Assembly: GCF_019679435.2 (NCBI RefSeq)
Contig: NZ_CP139781.1
Location: 2,046,001 to 2,110,000, forward strand
DNA: 64,000 nt
From: Actomonas aquatica
GTDB lineage: Bacteria; Verrucomicrobiota; Verrucomicrobiia; Opitutales; Opitutaceae
Direction of reading: 5' to 3'
The notes beneath the pieces were generated by a model that saw only the letters and a program-made list of their open reading frames with translations, was not told where the DNA came from and did not search any database. Each line of letters begins with the position of its first letter. Position 1 is the stretch's first letter. Made by a program: the position numbers and the translations under genes. Below are positions 60,338 through 64,000 of the stretch, piece by piece.

Positions 60338-60955
60338 ATGAGCGCCGCCGATACACTGCCAGCCAAATCCTCCAACCCGTCCATCCGGCGGGTCACCGAT
60401 ATCCGCGAAATCATCCACGCTGGCGCGGTGGAATCGGTCATCATGGCCGATGGCAAAGTGGCCATGCGATTCGGCACCCGCGAGGGCATCGTCGTGGTGA
60501 TCTGCCCGCTCGATTCCTACGTCGCCGTTGCTCGTGCGTCACGTGATTATCATGGCCGGGCGTTTCCGGGCGGCGACAGCTCCGCTCGTGCTGAAGCCAG
60601 GAGCATATACCGGGATGATGCAGCCGCGAGCATGCCCAAGCAGGAGCCCGCACCCGCGGTCGAGTCTGTGCGTCCCCTCGTGGCTGCAGGGGCGCGTGTG
60701 CCGGTGTCCTTTTATGCGGAGGTCATGGAGGCCCTCGAGGCCGATGACGACCTCACCATTACCACCGCGGCGCAACGCCACGGGATGAAGGTGGCCCGCG
60801 TTTCGTTGGCGCTGCGAAAGCACTTCGCCGAGCGCCTGCAGGCGTGGAAGCACCGCCACTACGTCCTGCGCCGCATCGCCGCCGGCAAACCCGTCTCCGA
60901 CGCCCAACGCGCCGAGGCCGGCCTCTCTATCCCCAAGCCTGCCGAGCAGGTTTGA
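60338..60955 (+). CDS. First late-block phage protein, unknown
   Basis: 205 residues. N-terminal strand-rich part (RVTDIREIIHAGAVESVIMA, VAMRFGTREGIVVVICPLDS) and a C-terminal part with HTH-like helices (LTITTAAQRHGMKVARVSLA) and a basic arm (RLQAWKHRHYVLRRI). Could be a regulator of the late operon. No family recognised. Confidence 0.6.
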   Translation: MSAADTLPAKSSNPSIRRVTDIREIIHAGAVESVIMADGKVAMRFGTREGIVVVICPLDSYVAVARASRDYHGRAFPGGDSSARAEARSIYRDDAAASMPKQEPAPAVESVRPLVAAGARVPVSFYAEVMEALEADDDLTITTAAQRHGMKVARVSLALRKHFAERLQAWKHRHYVLRRIAAGKPVSDAQRAEAGLSIPKPAEQV

Positions 60956-60982
60956 AACGCCCCACTACAACCACGCCACGCC

Positions 60983-61438
60983 ATGCCTAAGATCGATGTA
61001 AACCGAGTCGCCGACATCCTCAAACGCAACGAGATCGACCCCACGGTGCTCAACCAGGTCGTCTCCGAGATCAACGCCGTGCTCGAGATCGAAGCCGGCG
61101 AAGAGAAGCCGCCGCCCATCAAGAAGCAGTGGTGCATCCTGATCTCCGATCCAGAGGGCAAGCTGCCGGAGGGCGTCGATTTTGCTGGATGGGTGCTGCA
61201 GATCCCCGAGGGCGAGAGCCCCGCCTCCACGCAGGAGCGCATCAACCGCGCTGCCTACGATTTTAACGCCACCAAACGCGGACGTTTGCTTCCCGCCACG
61301 ACCGTCGGCGAGGCGATGGAGAACGTCGCCGCCAAGCACTTCAAAGAGACCGGCGTCTACGTGAAGACGAAGGAGCCCGTCTTGATGCTCCGCACCGATA
61401 ACCGGATCCCGCACGAGAAACTCGGCCGCACCGGCTGA
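60983..61438 (+). CDS. Late-block phage protein, unknown
   Basis: 151 residues. Starts MPKIDVNRVADILKRNEIDP; middle KKQWCILISDPEGKLPEG; then INRAAYDFNATKRGRLLPAT. Well-formed single domain, no family recognised. Upstream of the lysis genes. Confidence 0.6.
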   Translation: MPKIDVNRVADILKRNEIDPTVLNQVVSEINAVLEIEAGEEKPPPIKKQWCILISDPEGKLPEGVDFAGWVLQIPEGESPASTQERINRAAYDFNATKRGRLLPATTVGEAMENVAAKHFKETGVYVKTKEPVLMLRTDNRIPHEKLGRTG

Positions 61439-61487
61439 CCCCCACCTTGACCGCTCACGTCACCCGAAACCGCAACCCTCGATCATC

Positions 61488-61886
61488 ATGAAACGATCCT
61501 CCCCATTCCGCTCCGGCCCCATCGCCTGGCTGATCGCCGCGCTCTTCCTTGCTCCCGTCATGCTCTTTGCCCAGGAGGCCGTCGACTCGGTCGCGACCGC
61601 CGCCGGTGAGACCGCGCTCGCGCTCACTTGGCAGCAGGCGCTCATTCCGGTGCTTACGCCGCTGATCATTGGTGGCGTGCGGTGGTTGCTCCCGAAGATT
61701 CCCAAGGTGTGGCTCCCGCTCGCCGCGCCCGTCATCGGCCTGCTCATCGATCTGGTGAGTCACTTCACGATGCAGACGGACATCAACCCCACGGTCGCCC
61801 TCGCGCTGGGTGCCGCCGGTGTGGGCCTGCGTGAAGCCAAGAAACAACTCTCGGGAGGCGGCACGGCCACGACGGCCTCGCCGTGA
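61488..61886 (+). CDS. Holin-like membrane protein
   Basis: 132 residues with three hydrophobic segments: WLIAALFLAPVMLFAQ (may be a signal-anchor), ALIPVLTPLIIGGVRWLLP and WLPLAAPVIGLLIDLVSHF, then an amphipathic tail. Position right before the spanin-like pair makes a holin likely. No endolysin is seen between. Confidence 0.6.
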   Translation: MKRSSPFRSGPIAWLIAALFLAPVMLFAQEAVDSVATAAGETALALTWQQALIPVLTPLIIGGVRWLLPKIPKVWLPLAAPVIGLLIDLVSHFTMQTDINPTVALALGAAGVGLREAKKQLSGGGTATTASP

Positions 61887-61889
61887 GGC

Positions 61890-62180
61890 ATGCTCGCCGC
61901 GCTCACCGCTGCCCTGCACGCCCTCGCCGCCTACCTGCGAATCAAAGCCCTCCTCATCCCGGAGAAGATCCAAGATGACATCGACGAAATCGAAGATGAG
62001 ATCAATCGCCTGCGTAATGCTGGTGACCCTGAGTCTCAGTGTCGCGCTGATCGGTTGCGGGACCGTCTCGCCCGTCGTCGCGGACTCGCCACGGCAGTTG
62101 CATCAGCCCGACGTCCTCCGCCTGCCGCAGGGCCAAGCGGTGCAGTCGACGGACGGGATCCACACGCCGGAAGTGGATGA
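61890..62180 (+). CDS. i-spanin-like protein (Rz-like)
   Basis: 96 residues: N-terminal hydrophobic anchor (LAALTAALHALAAYLRI), a coiled coil (IQDDIDEIEDEINRLRN) and a Pro/Ala-rich end. This is the inner-membrane spanin layout. The second half is overlapped by the o-spanin-like gene in another frame. Confidence 0.55.
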   Translation: MLAALTAALHALAAYLRIKALLIPEKIQDDIDEIEDEINRLRNAGDPESQCRADRLRDRLARRRGLATAVASARRPPPAAGPSGAVDGRDPHAGSG

Positions 62181-62280
62181 AGTCTGGCACAGCGATCGGC
62201 GTTACCGCGAGCTGGAGACCGAATTGATCAACGCCATGGCGGCGCTCGCCGCCCTCCAGGCAAAGGAGGCCACGCGATGA
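61996..62280 (+). CDS. o-spanin-like lipoprotein (Rz1-like)
   Basis: 94 residues. MRSIACVMLVTLSLSVALIGC is a lipoprotein signal with Cys at residue 21; a longer ATG start seven codons earlier is possible. The mature part has a polar/Pro stretch and a helix (YRELETELINAMAALAALQA). It begins inside the i-spanin-like gene and runs past it, as in embedded/overlapping Rz1 genes. Confidence 0.65.
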   Translation: MRSIACVMLVTLSLSVALIGCGTVSPVVADSPRQLHQPDVLRLPQGQAVQSTDGIHTPEVDEVWHSDRRYRELETELINAMAALAALQAKEATR

Positions 62281-62480
62281 GTCCCTTCGTCTTCTGGCCT
62301 CTCGCCATCACGGCGGGCCTGTTCTTCGGCTGGTTCCTGGTCTTTCTGGGCGACCGCCGCCGCGGCAACGACGAGACTCGCTGGCTGGGCACCATCTTGG
62401 TCGGCATCGGTGCGATCCTCGCCAGCCTGATCGCCTGGTGCACCTCGGGCTTCATTTGGTGGCTGGGAGGTGTCGCTTGA
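62277..62480 (+). CDS. Small phage membrane protein
   Basis: 67 residues with two membrane helices (LAITAGLFFGWFLVFLG and WLGTILVGIGAILASLIAWC). Start overlaps the o-spanin stop. Could be a second holin or antiholin. Confidence 0.55.
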   Translation: MSPFVFWPLAITAGLFFGWFLVFLGDRRRGNDETRWLGTILVGIGAILASLIAWCTSGFIWWLGGVA

Positions 62481-62821
62481 TGCCGCTCATACTCGCCGAG
62501 CTCTCTTTCGATGCGGTCGTCTTCGCCGGCGTGATGGGATCACTCGGCGCGGCGATGTGGCTCTACAACGAAGGGCGCAAGGCTTTCGGCCATAACCCAC
62601 CGCTGCACCGCTCCTACGTTGGTCGGGAGGAATACGACCGGGATCAAAAGGACAACGCCAAGCGCCACGACGGCGCGAAGGAATCTCGCGACAAGATGCA
62701 CAACCAGCTCACCGACGCGAAAAGCGAGATAGCGGGCCTAAAGGCCAACCAGACTGCCACCAACCAGTGGCTGCATCGCATCGATACCAAGATCGACCAA
62801 CTCCTCTCGCAAAAACGATGA
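62480..62821 (+). CDS. DUF2730-like phage protein
   Basis: 113 residues: a membrane helix near the N-terminus (DAVVFAGVMGSLGAAMWLY) and a coiled-coil tail (SEIAGLKANQTATNQWLHRI). Mu-like phages have a DUF2730 protein (Mu gp25 place) just before the terminase genes, and the layout here is similar. Coupled to both neighbours. Confidence 0.55.
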   Translation: MPLILAELSFDAVVFAGVMGSLGAAMWLYNEGRKAFGHNPPLHRSYVGREEYDRDQKDNAKRHDGAKESRDKMHNQLTDAKSEIAGLKANQTATNQWLHRIDTKIDQLLSQKR

Positions 62822-63078
62822 CACCCGCTGAAGTCCAGTCTCTCTACATTGCTCTCCTACAGGCCCTGCGGGCCCAGGGCGAAGTCGGCATGCCGGCTGA
62901 TCGCCTGCTCAATGGTGTGCGAATCGCGGGGTTCACTACTGATCTTCCCACGCTCAACTCACACCTGCGCATGCTCTGCGATCGCAGTTGGGTGGCAGGG
63001 TGGGAAAGCGGCCTCGGTGGTCGTCGTTACCGCATAACGGGATTGGGCGAGAGCCAACTCACGGAGGCAGGTCTCTGA
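62818..63078 (+). CDS. Phage winged-helix-like protein
   Basis: 86 residues: MTPAEVQSLYIALLQALRAQ, MPADRLLNGVRIAGF, LNSHLRMLCDRSWVAGWES then GGRRYRITGLGESQLTEAGL, a classic wHTH layout. Position equals Mu gp26. Perhaps a small packaging factor or regulator. Confidence 0.6.
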   Translation: MTPAEVQSLYIALLQALRAQGEVGMPADRLLNGVRIAGFTTDLPTLNSHLRMLCDRSWVAGWESGLGGRRYRITGLGESQLTEAGL

Positions 63079-63335
63079 TGAGCCACGCATCTAAAATCAT
63101 TTTAGTCCCTTTCCTCGGCCTGGCAGCCGTAGCGAACGCGCCCCGACAGGCGGCAGTGGTTGTAGTCGTAAAAACCCCGGCGGGCGGTGGTGTCGGTCAC
63201 CGTCGCTCCATCGCCCGTCGGGCAACATTTTGTGGTCCGCGCTCCGCGTCGGAAGTTGGCCTGAGCCAACCGCGCGCTGGTATGGACGGGGCGGGAGTGA
63301 GCGCGACTCCCGCCCGATTGGAGGCCGTCGCCTGA
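63078..63335 (+). CDS. Small phage protein (uncertain)
   Basis: 85 residues with an N-terminal hydrophobic stretch (IILVPFLGLAAVANA) followed by low-complexity sequence. Both ends overlap neighbouring genes by single-base TGATG junctions, which argues for a real gene, but its composition is weak. Confidence 0.4.
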   Translation: MSHASKIILVPFLGLAAVANAPRQAAVVVVVKTPAGGGVGHRRSIARRATFCGPRSASEVGLSQPRAGMDGAGVSATPARLEAVA

Positions 63336-63973
63336 TGCCGACCAAGATCGAGAAGCACCTCTCCCACGAAGAGCTTGGTGAGTTCTGCCAGCGGCTGCTG
63401 GAAATGCCGGGGCAGGAGCGCACGCTCGCCGGGATCCAAGGTCTCGCGGCCGAGTATGGCATCACCGTGAGCCATGAGGGCGCCCGCTCGTTCAAGGGCG
63501 GTCCCTTCGCGCGCTACATCGAGAAACTCGAAGCCGGCAAGCGCACCCGCGACGCCCTGGTGCACGCGGCGGGCGCAGGTATCCATCCACTGGATGCGAT
63601 CGAAGAGGCGATGGTCATCGAGCTGCAGGACCATCTCACCGAGGCTGAGGAAATCGATGTGAAGTTCGTCATCGGCCAGGTGATGAAGCTGCGCACCTCC
63701 ATTTCCATGCGGGAAGAGACCCGTCGCAAACAAACCGACCTCGAGCGCAAGCTCCGCGAGTCGGAGAAGAAGATCCAGATCGCCGATAGCGAACTGCGGA
63801 TACGCGACGAACGCATCGCGAAACTCGAACGCGAGCGCGAGGCGTGGGAGCAGAAAAAACGTGAACTTGCCGCTCAGGCCGAAGCCCTGCGCGACAGCAA
63901 ACCCGGAAGCGATGACGAGCTGCGCGAGAAGGTCGTCGACCTGATCGATCGCGCCGTGGGCCTCAAGCGATGA
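63335..63973 (+). CDS. DUF3486-like protein (putative small terminase)
   Basis: 212 residues. N-terminal part: HLSHEELGEFCQRLLEMPGQ, RTLAGIQGLAAEYGITVSHE, then GGPFARYIEKLEAGKRT, the HTH-like pattern of DUF3486 (Mu gp27). The rest is a coiled coil (RKLRESEKKIQIADSELRIR). Mu gp27 is thought to be the small terminase that starts DNA packaging. The large terminase should follow to the right of the window. Confidence 0.7.
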   Translation: MPTKIEKHLSHEELGEFCQRLLEMPGQERTLAGIQGLAAEYGITVSHEGARSFKGGPFARYIEKLEAGKRTRDALVHAAGAGIHPLDAIEEAMVIELQDHLTEAEEIDVKFVIGQVMKLRTSISMREETRRKQTDLERKLRESEKKIQIADSELRIRDERIAKLEREREAWEQKKRELAAQAEALRDSKPGSDDELREKVVDLIDRAVGLKR

Positions 63974-64000
63974 ACGCCCTGCTGATCCTTTGCCTACTCA
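63970..64000 (+). CDS. Start of the next phage gene, cut by window edge
   Basis: Ten codons only (MNALLILCLL), with the ATG overlapping the previous stop. Possibly a short membrane or signal-bearing protein. Confidence 0.4.
   Translation, partial: MNALLILCLL

Larger units (their letters stand above)
46895..64000. mobile_element. Mu-like transposable prophage, right end outside window
   Basis: Contains a MuA-like DDE transposase, a MuB-like ATPase, a Ner-like regulator, DUF3164, DUF5131, spanins, a DUF2730-like and a DUF3486-like protein. The left end is set where the GxxExxY reading frame meets TGATCC; Mu-type ends begin with TG. Early genes run toward this end, the late genes toward the other end. 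The element is longer than 17 kb within the window. Confidence 0.85.

Noticed and set aside
46895..64000. Integrase/tRNA type att site for the prophage
   Set aside because: No tyrosine or serine integrase and no tRNA gene are seen; the transposase and ATPase pair point to Mu-type integration instead.

Overview
The window is GC-rich bacterial chromosome with densely packed genes. The gene set suggests a flagellated, polysaccharide-degrading Gram-negative of the Verrucomicrobiota, probably near Opitutaceae. Evidence for this includes two short flagellins with sigma-28-like promoters, a CE15 glucuronoyl esterase, a XylR-type regulator, an lpt/kdsC cluster, a PEP-CTERM protein, and dispersed intergenic repeats of the TTTTTAACCACAGATG and ACAGAAGGAAAC types. 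The lineage is inferred from gene content; no rRNA or tRNA gene was recognised.

About 1-16 kb is a motility and signalling region. It starts with a truncated epimerase, then two flagellins, FliD, a lipoprotein, a FlgM-like protein, FliS and a FliT-like protein. After four small unassigned or envelope genes come a sigma-54-dependent response regulator, CheX, a REC-pseudoREC-STAS fusion, and a three-gene operon (secreted protein, His-rich TPR protein, FlgN-like helical protein). Sigma-28-like promoters precede flagellin 2, fliD and the flgM-like gene.

About 16-46.5 kb is chromosomal housekeeping and catabolism: MntR, TatC, a XylR-family regulator, RuvC, a TauE/SafE permease, the CE15 esterase, RecF, a cysteine desulfurase, a purine nucleoside permease-family protein, a cyclophilin, two paralogous secreted proteins, alanine dehydrogenase, an ECF-sigma operon with a membrane protein and a serine hydrolase, a DUF885 peptidase, a gamma-class carbonic anhydrase-like protein, a NupC transporter, a beta-glucosidase/GPH-symporter pair, a TMEM175-like channel, a fused E1 dehydrogenase, and kdsC-lptC-lptA.

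From about 46,895 to beyond the right edge lies a Mu-like transposable prophage. It appears to have inserted into the 3' end of a GxxExxY gene. Early genes run leftward from a Ner-like regulator: MuA-like transposase, MuB-like ATPase, MazG-like, DUF3164, DUF5131 and many small genes, mostly coupled by 4-bp stop/start overlaps. A repressor-like gene, a PEP-CTERM moron, a zinc-ribbon protein and a late block run rightward; the late block holds a holin-like protein, overlapping spanins, a DUF2730-like protein and a DUF3486-like small terminase. The phage end therefore lies at the distal end of the early operon and carries three TTGGGACA repeats, unlike Mu, where the end lies beside the repressor.
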